Shown: positions 51,434 to 59,275, counted from the first letter of the stretch. The stretch is 64,000 bases of DNA from an uncultured Bacteroidota bacterium (GCA_903839875.1 CAIMDZ010000013.1:1-64000), one strand, 5' to 3'. Notes: generated by a model from the sequence alone, not told the origin. Numbers and translations are program-made.

Positions 51434-51568
51434 ATGTTTATAAGATATTATTTCTTATTGTTTTTCCGGGTCGTTGCTTCGGTGCCTTGTATGCCATTTG
51501 TCTTGATAATCTCCAATTGTCCGTATGTGTGTGGAATTTTACCCGCTCAATTTAAACAAATTACGTAA
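51434..51568 (+). CDS. small hydrophobic reading frame, possible gene remnant
   Basis: A 44-codon frame starting MFIRYYFLLFFRVVASVPCM, hydrophobic like a signal peptide or single membrane helix, then stopping shortly after. It follows a promoter element and precedes the vapBC-like pair. It could be the decayed start of an exported-protein gene or a small membrane peptide. The evidence is weak. Confidence 0.25.
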   Translation: MFIRYYFLLFFRVVASVPCMPFVLIISNCPYVCGILPAQFKQIT

Positions 51569-51577
51569 ATTCGCATA

Positions 51578-51808
51578 ATGGAAATGAAAGTGCAAATACC
51601 ATTTCAGCAACTGCTGACTGCGGTTAAAGCTCTGACTCCTTCGCAAAAAACGAGGTTAAGACAAGAGCTGATCGAAGAAAAGGCCGGGAAAGACGATAAG
51701 GCCGCCTATATAGAAATGTTGCTTAATGGCCCCGTTTTTGCCGACAAAGAAATTAAAACTATTGAAGAAAACCGGAAAAGCATTGCAAAATGGCGGACAA
51801 AAAACTAA
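51578..51808 (+). CDS. antitoxin of a VapC-type pair (toxin truncated)
   Basis: A 76-residue charged, helical protein (MKVQIPFQQLLTAVKALTPS, then TRLRQELIEEKAGKDDKAAYIE) ending KSIAKWRTKN. The stop overlaps a PIN-toxin start as TAATG. Antitoxins of this length and sequence style precede VapC genes in Bacteroidota. It is intact although its partner has lost the 3' half. Confidence 0.7.
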   Translation: MEMKVQIPFQQLLTAVKALTPSQKTRLRQELIEEKAGKDDKAAYIEMLLNGPVFADKEIKTIEENRKSIAKWRTKN

Positions 51809-52065
51809 TGGTTGACTCAACTATTCTGATAGATTATTTCCGCAAAACAGATAAGAATAACTCCGTACTAATCAAGCATTTTAAGAACTACGACCGACTT
51901 TACATTTCCAGCGTTACAGAGTTTGAAGTCATCACCGGTGCAACAGCAGCAAACGTACAATTCTGGGATCAGATGCTGGCCAGGTTTACCGTCCTGAACT
52001 TCGATAGCATAATAGCACGGCAAATTGCTGCTATTAAAAATTATAAGCCAGACCGATCTCGTTGA
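51808..52065 (+). pseudogene. VapC-type PIN toxin lacking its C-terminal half
   Basis: The frame begins MVDSTILIDYFRKTDKNN with the first PIN aspartates and continues YISSVTEFEVITGA with the conserved glutamate. The start at 51808 (TAATG) is preferred over one 18 nt upstream. After FDSIIARQIAAIKN the sequence runs straight into the 3' end of the convergent hypothetical gene (stop at 52034). Intact relatives of this subfamily need about 45-50 more residues carrying the last two acidic active-site residues. Those are missing here, so a deletion has joined two genes and the toxin is almost certainly inactive. Confidence 0.75.
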
Positions 52066-52471
52066 TTTTCGGAGCCACCAATTCCAAACCGTATTTCCTC
52101 TTTTTTTCATTATGACCCATTCGCATAATTACGAACCCGGTTATAGTCATCGCTAAGCCCGCTACCATCATTCCGGCACCCAGGTTTTGCATCGGAATAT
52201 TCATCTCACCATGTTCCGTGTCCGGGCCAAAACCCAAATAAAAGTAAACAAAAAAACCGCTAACCACTATAACACCGCCGCTCCCTGCCACTATACCACC
52301 AGCAACCATCTTCCTGTTGCGTTGCAAGTGATTTCTGTATTCAATAGATTCTGGCAGGATAATGTTTGAAAAAACCGGTTTAGAACCATGGCCAACGTTA
52401 GCCGTATACTGGGCTTTTGCATAAGGCAAAAAAAGCAGCATAATTGCAATAATTAAAACAGTATTTTTCAT
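52034..52471 (-). CDS. small membrane or secreted protein of unknown function
   Basis: A 145-residue protein with a signal peptide (MKNTVLIIAIMLLFLPYAKA). Two hydrophobic glycine-rich helices follow at about 56-78 (VAGGIVAGSGGVIVVSGFFVY) and 95-115 (GAGMMVAGLAMTITGFVI). The C terminus ends ...GLAYNF, an aromatic end as in outer-membrane proteins. I do not recognise the family. Its 3' end overlaps the truncated PIN toxin on the other strand. Confidence 0.65.
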   Translation of the reverse strand: MKNTVLIIAIMLLFLPYAKAQYTANVGHGSKPVFSNIILPESIEYRNHLQRNRKMVAGGIVAGSGGVIVVSGFFVYFYLGFGPDTEHGEMNIPMQNLGAGMMVAGLAMTITGFVIMRMGHNEKKRKYGLELVAPKINEIGLAYNF

Positions 52472-52676
52472 AACAGTATAAATTAACTCAAAATAAATAT
52501 AGCAAAAACTATGCCACTTTTCGATGGGGACAATAAACTATAGGCCCCGTTCCATATAGCAATTATAGGCCTATCTAAAACTAGTTATTTTTAAGTCCTT
52601 GGCGGTCGTCCATCGCAGATCCTCAAAAAGCCGAAAATTTATTCTCCAGCTAATCCCCATTCGGGGTTTGGGGTTT

Positions 52677-52684
52677 ACCTTTGC
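52677..52684 (+). promoter_or_regulatory. -7 promoter element TACCTTTG
   Basis: An exact TAnnTTTG match 15 nt before the ybeY ATG at 52700. A small CCCC-ATTC-GGGG hairpin lies just upstream. Confidence 0.45.
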
Positions 52685-52699
52685 AAAAAAACATCCTCT

Positions 52700-53140
52700 A
52701 TGCCCGCTACATTTTATGAACACGAAGTAAAGGCAGGACTAAAAAATAAACTAAAGCTCTCTGCCTTTATAGATGGCCTGGTGAGTAAGTATTTGAAATA
52801 TGTGCAAACCGCAGATCTAAGCTATATTTTTTGCAGTGATCATTTCCTGCTCGACATGAACAAAAACTTCCTGGAGCACGATGCGTTTACCGATATTATT
52901 ACCTTCGACCTGAGTGAATCAAGAAAAGCCATGCAGGGCGAAATCTATATCAGCGTTGACCGTGTGAAGGAAAATGCAAAATTGTATAAAACTACTTATA
53001 CCGATGAACTGCATCGCGTAATATTCCACGGAGTACTGCATCTTTGCGGATTTAAGGACAAAAAAGAAAAAGAAAAGAAGATCATGCGTGAAAACGAAGA
53101 TTACTGTCTCGGTCATTATAAAAAAGAACTGGAAAAATAG
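52700..53140 (+). CDS. ybeY: rRNA maturation endoribonuclease YbeY
   Basis: A 146-residue metal-dependent endoribonuclease acting in 16S rRNA 3' processing and ribosome quality control. The fold is shown by DIITFDLSE near residue 73 and QGEIYISVDRVKENA. The zinc site is HRVIFHGVLHLCGFKD at about 108-123, with two histidines and an aspartate in place of the third histidine of the E. coli motif, which is usual in Bacteroidota. The start follows a promoter element. An RluA-type synthase gene follows after 55 nt. Confidence 0.93.
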   Translation: MPATFYEHEVKAGLKNKLKLSAFIDGLVSKYLKYVQTADLSYIFCSDHFLLDMNKNFLEHDAFTDIITFDLSESRKAMQGEIYISVDRVKENAKLYKTTYTDELHRVIFHGVLHLCGFKDKKEKEKKIMRENEDYCLGHYKKELEK

Positions 53141-53195
53141 AGAAGTGGCGGCGCACTCGCAAACTTTCTACTTTCTGCTAAAGAATTTCTACTAA

Positions 53196-53942
53196 ATGAA
53201 TATCGAAAAACTATACGAAGACGACGACCTGATCATTGTAAATAAACCTGCAGGATTACTGGTTGTGCCTGATCGTTTCAATCACGAATTGCCCAGCCTG
53301 AACAAGTTGCTGGAAGCAAAAGCAGGCCAGAAAATTTGGGTGGTACACCGGCTCGACAGGGATACCAGCGGTATCATTTGTTTTGCGAAAAATGAACAGG
53401 CACACCGGTATTTATCCATTCTGTTCCAGGAGCGGGAGGTGAATAAATTTTATGCGGGGCTGGTGAACGGTATTGTTATTCCGCCTGAAGGCAGGATCGA
53501 GAGCCCGATAATGGAGCACCCTGCCGTTCATGGAAAAATGGTAGTGAACAGGAAGGGTAAGACGGCTGTAACAGATTATAAAGTAGTGGAGCAATGGCCT
53601 TTATTTGCTTTGGTACAGTTCCAGATACATACAGGACGAACGCACCAGATCAGGGTGCACATGCAATCTATCGGGCATCCCATTGTTTGCGATGAGTTGT
53701 ATGGCGATGGAAAACCATTCAGGTTATCAGCTATCAAGCGCAAATACAATCTGTCCGGAAAAGATGAAGAAGAGAAACCTTTACTTAGCCGGTTAGCGCT
53801 CCATGCCTATAAAATTGAATTTGAAAAAGAAGATGGTACTCCTGTTTCTGTGGAGGCTCCCCTGCCAAAAGATATCAGTGCTTGTGTAAAACAATTGAAC
53901 AAATGGGCAGCGCCCAAGCCAAATGGGCTATCAGATGAATAA
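53196..53942 (+). CDS. RluA-family pseudouridine synthase
   Basis: A 248-residue enzyme that isomerises uridine to pseudouridine in rRNA or tRNA. There is no N-terminal S4 domain; it starts with the catalytic domain (LYEDDDLIIVNKPAGLLVVPD). The signature with the catalytic aspartate is VHRLDRDTSGIICFAKN near residue 50. PIMEHPAVHGKMV and the RNA-binding QIHTGRTHQIRVHMQSIGHPI near 145 follow. The lack of an S4 domain suggests the RluA/TruC-like branch. The exact target base is not readable. Confidence 0.92.
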   Translation: MNIEKLYEDDDLIIVNKPAGLLVVPDRFNHELPSLNKLLEAKAGQKIWVVHRLDRDTSGIICFAKNEQAHRYLSILFQEREVNKFYAGLVNGIVIPPEGRIESPIMEHPAVHGKMVVNRKGKTAVTDYKVVEQWPLFALVQFQIHTGRTHQIRVHMQSIGHPIVCDELYGDGKPFRLSAIKRKYNLSGKDEEEKPLLSRLALHAYKIEFEKEDGTPVSVEAPLPKDISACVKQLNKWAAPKPNGLSDE

Positions 53943-54042
53943 TTCGGATTATATCAATTAACTACCCTTTAACCTGTGAACTATTTAACCTTTTAACCAA
54001 TTAACAGTACTTTTGACACCTGACTTTTAAAATAAATTAATT

Positions 54043-54384
54043 ATGAAATCGCATATCAATATACAGGTAGATCTGGCTGACGATAAAATGCCGGAATCAA
54101 TACAGTGGACTGCCCCTGATGGAGGAGTGCCGGAATGGCAAAATGCAAAAGCTATTTTACTTGGCCTATGGGACGGACAAGAAAAATCCGCGCTTCGTAT
54201 TGATCTCTGGACCAATAAGATGATGATAGATGAAATGAACGATTTTTTCTACCAGACTTTTTATGGCATGGCCGATACATACCTGCGCGCCACAAAAAAT
54301 GAAGAACTTACCAAAGAGCTTAAAGACTTTGCCAAAAGCTTTCTCACAAAGGCTACCAAGGCAGTAGAGACTGACGCCGTATAG
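54043..54384 (+). CDS. gldC: gliding motility protein GldC
   Basis: A 113-residue soluble protein matching GldC of Bacteroidota: MKSHINIQVDLADDKMPESI, WTAPDGGVPEWQNAKAIL and LRIDLWTNKMMIDEMNDFFYQT are family hallmarks. GldC is required for normal gliding but its molecular role is not fully settled. It agrees with the type IX sorting domains found elsewhere in this window. It is encoded apart from gldB. Confidence 0.9.
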   Translation: MKSHINIQVDLADDKMPESIQWTAPDGGVPEWQNAKAILLGLWDGQEKSALRIDLWTNKMMIDEMNDFFYQTFYGMADTYLRATKNEELTKELKDFAKSFLTKATKAVETDAV

Positions 54385-54455
54385 CTTCTGAAAAAACGAA
54401 TCTCCGCTTTGTGAGCAAATGCTCCGAATGGTGGATTTATTAAACAATCATTCCC

Positions 54456-54488
54456 GTTACTAAGCCTGCCGGCAGGCAGGTTAGTAAC
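54456..54488. repeat. CCTGCC/GGCAGG palindrome, copy 5, as a hairpin
   Basis: The arms GTTACTAA/TTAGTAAC and GCCTGCC/GGCAGGC stack into one hairpin between gldC and yqeY. It may weaken transcription between the two genes. Confidence 0.6.
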
Positions 54489-54506
54489 TACAAATTCCAT
54501 AAAAAA

Positions 54507-54965
54507 ATGGCTCTTGAAGAAAAAGTAATGGAAGAACTGAAGAACGCAATGCGTGCTAAAGATGAAGCAGGGCTGCGTACCCTTCGTGCCATTAAAGCGG
54601 CATTAATTATTGAAAAAACCTCCGAAGGTTTTTCTGGCACAGTTACTGAGGCTGCTGAAACAAAGATACTTCAGAAGATGGCCAAGCAACGCCGCGATTC
54701 CCTGGATATCTTCGAAAAGCAAAACAGGGAAGACCTTGCCGTTAAAGAGAGAGAAGAACTCGCTATCATAGAAAAGTTCCTGCCGAAACAAATGTCCGCC
54801 GAAGAACTACAGGCGGAAATAAAAGCGATTATCATCCAGGTTGGAGCAAAATCCCCTGCCGATATGGGCAAGGTAATGGGCGTCGCCAGCAAGCAGTTTG
54901 CCGGTAAAGCCGATGGAAAAGTGATCTCTGAACTGGTAAAACAGTTGCTTGCATTACAAGTCTAA
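54507..54965 (+). CDS. GatB/YqeY domain protein
   Basis: A 152-residue protein of the YqeY family, related to the C-terminal tRNA-binding domain of GatB. Helical bundle landmarks are NAMRAKDEAGLRTLRAIKAAL near residue 11, QKMAKQRRDSLDIFEKQNRED near 50 and IEKFLPKQMSAEEL near 86. It ends with the small domain GKVMGVASKQFAGKADGKVIS. The cellular role is unsettled, perhaps tRNA related. It is followed by a 512-nt spacer. Confidence 0.9.
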   Translation: MALEEKVMEELKNAMRAKDEAGLRTLRAIKAALIIEKTSEGFSGTVTEAAETKILQKMAKQRRDSLDIFEKQNREDLAVKEREELAIIEKFLPKQMSAEELQAEIKAIIIQVGAKSPADMGKVMGVASKQFAGKADGKVISELVKQLLALQV

Positions 54966-55477
54966 ACAAATGGACTGCACCGTTTTAGTAATAAAAATAA
55001 CGGACGGGTGTTCAATCCGTCCGTATGCTGGTGATAGCATTTAAAAAGCATGGTGATGACATTATAGAGACTGGTTTTTAGGATATTATCTAAGGCTTTT
55101 CACAGCTTAAAATTGAATTGTAAAATTGGTATTATTATTACTAACTGCCTACAGGTGAAAAACTGAAATCTTTTTGATTTTTCAGTTTTTCACCTGTAAG
55201 ACACTTCTCTAAGCTGTTGCTGTTGCGGATTTCAGAAAAGTGGCTCGTTAAATAAATTTATCGTTAAAATATTCAAGCGGCTAAATTTTACTATTTAACA
55301 AATTGCACTGTTTTGTTATTTTATTTATTTTCTGTTGAAAAATCCTTTTTCTACTAACCCTTGCAAACCTGTACCCGCTCTCATTACTGTATCTTTATCA
55401 TTCAAAAAAAAGCAGTAGAAAACGGATTACCATTGGAATGATTTTTGCGTGCAGTGGTTAAATATTGGATTGTTACT
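54966..55477. other. long spacer with two hairpins and no gene
   Basis: A 512-nt AT-rich spacer between yqeY and the cvpA-like gene. It holds an 8-bp hairpin ACGGACGG/CCGTCCGT (55000-55024), probably ending yqeY transcription, and a 19-bp perfect hairpin at 55150-55198. No reading frame is credible. The rest is low-complexity AT. Confidence 0.5.
55150..55198. repeat. 19-bp perfect inverted repeat
   Basis: TACAGGTGAAAAACTGAAA (55150-55168) and its exact complement TTTCAGTTTTTCACCTGTA (55180-55198) are separated by an 11-nt T-rich loop. No T-run follows and it lies about 185 nt from the upstream gene end, so it is not an obvious terminator. It could be an RNA structure or an operator. Confidence 0.55.
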
Positions 55478-56029
55478 ATGATATTGGATGTAATTGGCAT
55501 TATTATTCTTATTTTATTTTTCATCCGCGGCTATAGCAAGGGTATAATAGTTGCAGTATGTTCCGTGCTTGCCATATTACTGGGTATTCTTGTTTCACTA
55601 AAGCTGTCACAGGCTTTGTCTTCATGGCTGCAGGAAAAAGGATATGTTACATCTGGATGGGTGCAGGTGATCAGTTATGTGATACTGTTTATTGGGGTTG
55701 TTCTGTTGGTTCGCCTTTTGGCTAAACTGGTACAGAAAGCGGCTGAAAGCATGATGCTGGGTTTTGTAAATAAACTGATCGGTGGCGTGCTGTACGTTTT
55801 CCTGGGGACAGTATTGTGGAGTTCACTTTTATGGATTGGCAGCCGCATGAACGTTATTGCTCCTGAAACCATTGCCGCTTCAAAAACATACGCATGGCTT
55901 TCCCAATTCGCTCCGTGGTTCTTTGAGCAGGCAGGTAGGCTGCTGCCGTTTGTGAAAGACACTTTCAGCAAACTGGACCATTTCTTTGACACAATAAATC
56001 ATAAGGCGGGCAATGTGGGTACTCATTGA
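55478..56029 (+). CDS. CvpA-family membrane protein
   Basis: A 183-residue protein. The ATG at 55478 (MILDVIGIIILILFFIRGYSKG) is preferred over a TTG 33 nt upstream, as it begins the conserved first helix. Four membrane helices are apparent (about 1-20, 24-45, 65-88 and 100-123), followed by a soluble tail. The GYSKGII and LVSLKLSQALSSWL patterns fit CvpA (colicin V production), a family linked to envelope homeostasis. It overlaps the pabA/trpG-like gene by 17 nt, so the two are co-transcribed. Confidence 0.88.
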   Translation: MILDVIGIIILILFFIRGYSKGIIVAVCSVLAILLGILVSLKLSQALSSWLQEKGYVTSGWVQVISYVILFIGVVLLVRLLAKLVQKAAESMMLGFVNKLIGGVLYVFLGTVLWSSLLWIGSRMNVIAPETIAASKTYAWLSQFAPWFFEQAGRLLPFVKDTFSKLDHFFDTINHKAGNVGTH

Positions 56030-56576
56030 TAATTACGATTCATTCACTTACATACTCCTGCACTATCTGCTACAAACAGGCCATGAGTGCATTGTTTACC
56101 GCAATGATGAAATCACCCTTGAACAATTAATAACACTGAATCCTGAACGAATCATTATTTCTCCGGGCCCCGAAACCCCATTACAGGCAGGGATTACGAT
56201 GCAGGTTATTGACCACTTCCATACAAGCATCCCCATTCTGGGTGTGTGCCTCGGCCACCAGGCACTGGGTATGTACTTTGGCGCTAAGCTGATACATGTT
56301 CCTCCCATGCACGGCAAGACAAGCGAGGTTACGCATACGGGCCATTCGTTGTTCAAAAATATCCCTTCACCCTTTACCGCAATGAGGTACCATTCACTGG
56401 CAGTAAATGAATTTGATAATACAGACCTTGAATCTATTGCAACTACTGATGATGGCACCATAATGGCGTTGGCGCATAAACACTACTCCTGCCTTGGTGT
56501 GCAGTTCCATCCTGAATCTATAGGTACGGAATATGGGTTGCAGTTATTGAAAAACTGGGCGTCTCTTATTTATTAG
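56013..56576 (+). CDS. glutamine amidotransferase subunit of anthranilate or aminodeoxychorismate synthase
   Basis: A 187-residue class I glutamine amidotransferase (TrpG/PabA type). DNYDSFTYILLHYL at residues 6-19, the oxyanion region SPGPETP, the catalytic cysteine C79 in GVCLGHQALG and the histidine-glutamate pair in QFHPESIGTEYG are all present. It supplies ammonia from glutamine to TrpE or PabB, neither of which is adjacent, so it may serve folate or tryptophan synthesis or both. It overlaps the CvpA gene. It ends convergent with, and overlapping by 11 nt, the S41 protease gene. Confidence 0.92.
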   Translation: MWVLIDNYDSFTYILLHYLLQTGHECIVYRNDEITLEQLITLNPERIIISPGPETPLQAGITMQVIDHFHTSIPILGVCLGHQALGMYFGAKLIHVPPMHGKTSEVTHTGHSLFKNIPSPFTAMRYHSLAVNEFDNTDLESIATTDDGTIMALAHKHYSCLGVQFHPESIGTEYGLQLLKNWASLIY

Positions 56577-58251
56577 GCTTCAACAACTTCTTATAATCTT
56601 CCTGCTGCTGTATCAGTGCCATTGCCTTATCCAGGTCCTTATCATATTGCAGGCCCTGGGCTATGCGCCCACGTGTATAGTAGTACCTCGATGCGATCTC
56701 ATTCTCCAGCATCTGTTTCACCTGCTCCTTATGTTTCATAAGGTCCTGTTTCTTGTCGTGCGACAATTTATTCTTCAACGCTTCAAATTCACTTTTGGCA
56801 TCGTCATAATACTTTTCCTTAACAGCCATATTCTTCAATGAATCCAATCCTTCCTCCGTTTGCGTTTTATAGGAGTAGTCTTTATTCTCCACCCATTTTG
56901 CAAACTGGGTAAACTCAGCATCGGTAAGTGAAAATTTATTTGCCGCCGGAATATTCGGATGCTGGCTTGCATACTCTGTTGCATAATCAAAGAGGTAGTT
57001 CTTTGTATACAGTGTAACAGCTATCATGCTCATCGGGTCGTCTTTCAGAAACACATCAGGTTCTACGCCACCACCGCTTTTCACGGTACGGCCCATTTTT
57101 GTTTTGTACGATTTTTTAAGTGAATCAGGGATGAAGCCTACGCTGCCGTCGGCATTGCGGTGTGCATAGTCGAGCATTTGAATGCATCTTCCGCTTGGTG
57201 TATAATACCTGGCTATGGTCAATTTCAACCTTGCATTGAAACCAAGGTTACGGGTCACCTGTACCAGCCCCTTGCCATAGGAGCGCTCTCCTATAATCAC
57301 ACCACGGTCCAGGTCCTGCATGGTTCCGGCCACAATCTCAGATGCCGATGCTGATGAGTGGTTAACCAGAACAGTGAGTGGCAGGTCTTTATTCCAGATA
57401 AGTCCTGGTGTCTTGTAATCCTTATCCAGGTCAGGCACTTTGCCTTTTGTACTTACCACCAGTTGCCCTTTGTCAATAAATAAATTACAGATGCCCACTG
57501 CTTCTTCCAGCAACCCGCCGGGATTATTCCTCAGGTCTAATACCAGTCCTTTCAAAGATGGTTGCGCCCGAAGCAAACTATCATAGGCATCCTTTACCTG
57601 CCTGGCGCATCCCTGTGTAAACTGCGTGAGGCGCACATAGGCGATATCGTTATGCTCGCCAATAAGACTATAATAAGGAACGCTGGAAATTTCTATTTCT
57701 CCGCGTGTCAGCATTTTTTGAGTTGAGCTATGGGTAAACGCATCTTTTACCTTCATGTTTATCTGGGTGCCCGGTGAGCCCTTCAGCAGCAAACTCAGGT
57801 CTTCAATTGTTTTACCCTTTACAGCCTGGTTCTCAATTGATTCAACCATATCCCCCGGATGAAGGCCCGCTTTCTGCGCCGGGCTGTTTTCATACACATC
57901 GCCAATGTAGATTTCATCACCCTTCCTGCGCATACTGGCCCCAATGCCGCCATATTTGCCGGTAGTCATAAATTCATAATCCTCCACATCCGCCTCCGTA
58001 ATGTAATTAGTATAAGGATCCAGGTCTTCCAGCATGGCATCCACACCTGTCTTCACCAGTTTGCCGGGTTCTATGGGGTCAACGTAATAGGTATTGAGTT
58101 CCTTAAACAGATTGGCGTATATATCCAGGTTTTTGGATATTTCGAAATAAGGGTCATTTGACTTTCCGTGAATAAAGAAAAAGGCGGTTGCTGATAGTAG
58201 CACACCGGCGATGAACCCTTTGGCTTTTTTAATTTTTTTCAAAAATATCAT
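56566..58251 (-). CDS. S41-family C-terminal processing peptidase
   Basis: A 561-residue periplasmic protease with an N-terminal signal or anchor helix (GFIAGVLLSATAFFFI). The ATG at 58251 is preferred over one 27 nt upstream. A PDZ domain at about residues 90-180 shows GGIGASMRRKGDEIYIGDV and AGLHPGDMVESIENQAV. The serine/lysine dyad lies in NHSSASASEIVAGTMQD and GERSYGKGLVQ. The C-terminal 170 residues form a helical domain common in Bacteroidota CtpA-type proteins. It trims or degrades envelope proteins. Its start is divergent from the hypothetical gene at 58432. Confidence 0.93.
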   Translation of the reverse strand: MIFLKKIKKAKGFIAGVLLSATAFFFIHGKSNDPYFEISKNLDIYANLFKELNTYYVDPIEPGKLVKTGVDAMLEDLDPYTNYITEADVEDYEFMTTGKYGGIGASMRRKGDEIYIGDVYENSPAQKAGLHPGDMVESIENQAVKGKTIEDLSLLLKGSPGTQINMKVKDAFTHSSTQKMLTRGEIEISSVPYYSLIGEHNDIAYVRLTQFTQGCARQVKDAYDSLLRAQPSLKGLVLDLRNNPGGLLEEAVGICNLFIDKGQLVVSTKGKVPDLDKDYKTPGLIWNKDLPLTVLVNHSSASASEIVAGTMQDLDRGVIIGERSYGKGLVQVTRNLGFNARLKLTIARYYTPSGRCIQMLDYAHRNADGSVGFIPDSLKKSYKTKMGRTVKSGGGVEPDVFLKDDPMSMIAVTLYTKNYLFDYATEYASQHPNIPAANKFSLTDAEFTQFAKWVENKDYSYKTQTEEGLDSLKNMAVKEKYYDDAKSEFEALKNKLSHDKKQDLMKHKEQVKQMLENEIASRYYYTRGRIAQGLQYDKDLDKAMALIQQQEDYKKLLKPNK

Positions 58252-58431
58252 GGTACTGACTGTATTAAATAATAACAAAGCAATGTACGAATTTAACCCC
58301 TTGAGAAATGGTAAAAAAAGAAAAATTTCTATTTCATTGATCAGGAATTGTTAGAATTATGGTAAATTGTATCGAAAACTACATAATTCTCTGTTTCTAA
58401 TTCCGGTATTTGGCCAAATAACTATCACAAT

Positions 58432-59079
58432 ATGAATTACAAAACCCCGGCTTTATTAGTTTCTTTTTTACTAGGCGGTTTTTTAGCCGAGGCTCAAAAG
58501 CCTTTTGCAGAGGGGGTTATGGTTTACAAAGTTACACTCAGGACTACAGAGAATAAAACTTTTACAGGCACCTATACTTTTACTTACAAAGGCAGCCACA
58601 TAAGAAAAGAACTGAAGTTAAATAACGGCTACCAGGATGTCGTCTTATTGGATTGTGGCAGCAATAAGGCATTTTCACTCCAAAATGAGAACGGCAAAAA
58701 GTATGCTATTGAACTGAGTATGGATGACATGAAGAAGAAGCAGGAAAAATTTACAGGATTTACGATTAAGAATGAACAGAATAATAACAGTAAGATAGCC
58801 GGTTTCGCAGTGTATAAAGGAAATATTGTTTACCATGACGGTACGGGAGTAAACGTTTTATACACCAAAGAATATCAGCCACCTTTTCCGGTGGCCTTCG
58901 AGCGCTTTCCCAATGCGGGATTTTTACCATTATCTTTTTCCTACAAAGATGAAAACGGCATCACAATGGAGTTTGAAGCTGAAAAAATTGAAGCAGCCCC
59001 TGTTGAAAATGCCATTTTCAGAATCCCCCCTGATTATAAATTAATTTCCAATGCAGAGTATAAACAATTAAGTAAATAG
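58432..59079 (+). CDS. secreted protein of unknown function
   Basis: A 215-residue protein with a signal peptide (residues 1-21, ending LAEAQ). It is beta-rich (GVMVYKVTLRTTENKTFTGT, LSFSYKDENGITMEFEAEKI) and ends in a short motif AIFRIPPDYKLIS. The layout is like the DUF4412 group of exported proteins, in which a repeated strand pattern is followed by a conserved IPxxY-type end, but I do not claim membership. A dispersed hairpin repeat lies 4 nt after the stop. Confidence 0.6.
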   Translation: MNYKTPALLVSFLLGGFLAEAQKPFAEGVMVYKVTLRTTENKTFTGTYTFTYKGSHIRKELKLNNGYQDVVLLDCGSNKAFSLQNENGKKYAIELSMDDMKKKQEKFTGFTIKNEQNNNSKIAGFAVYKGNIVYHDGTGVNVLYTKEYQPPFPVAFERFPNAGFLPLSFSYKDENGITMEFEAEKIEAAPVENAIFRIPPDYKLISNAEYKQLSK

Positions 59080-59082
59080 GGG

Positions 59083-59118
59083 CCTCACCCCGGCCATCTC
59101 CGAAGGAGAGGGTGAGGT
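59083..59118. repeat. CCTCACCC-type dispersed hairpin repeat, copy 3
   Basis: The arms CCTCACCC/GGGTGAGG and the inner stem TCTCC/GGAGA form one hairpin just after a stop codon, so it may end transcription. It matches the copy inside kmo (48783-48818). Confidence 0.7.
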
Positions 59119-59149
59119 CGAAGGAGTAGTGTGATCTTCGGGGTTTGTT

Positions 59150-59275
59150 AGTGGCGATGTCGATATCGTTGACTTACGGAAGCCCGACGGGTTTCAATAT
59201 AAATAGCCGCCGGTGAAACCGGTGGTAGGCAAACGTAAGACACAACTCCGAAGGTGTTGAATGTGGTATGGGGAA
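59150..59275 (-). repeat. multi-hairpin intergenic element (family B), copy 3
   Basis: On the minus strand it reads CCACATTCAACACCTTCGG, then CCACCGGTTTCACCGGCGG-CTATTTATATTGAAACCC-GTCGGGCTTCCG. Module order and spacing match the copies near 13150 and 23850. This is the most compact copy. Confidence 0.65.
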
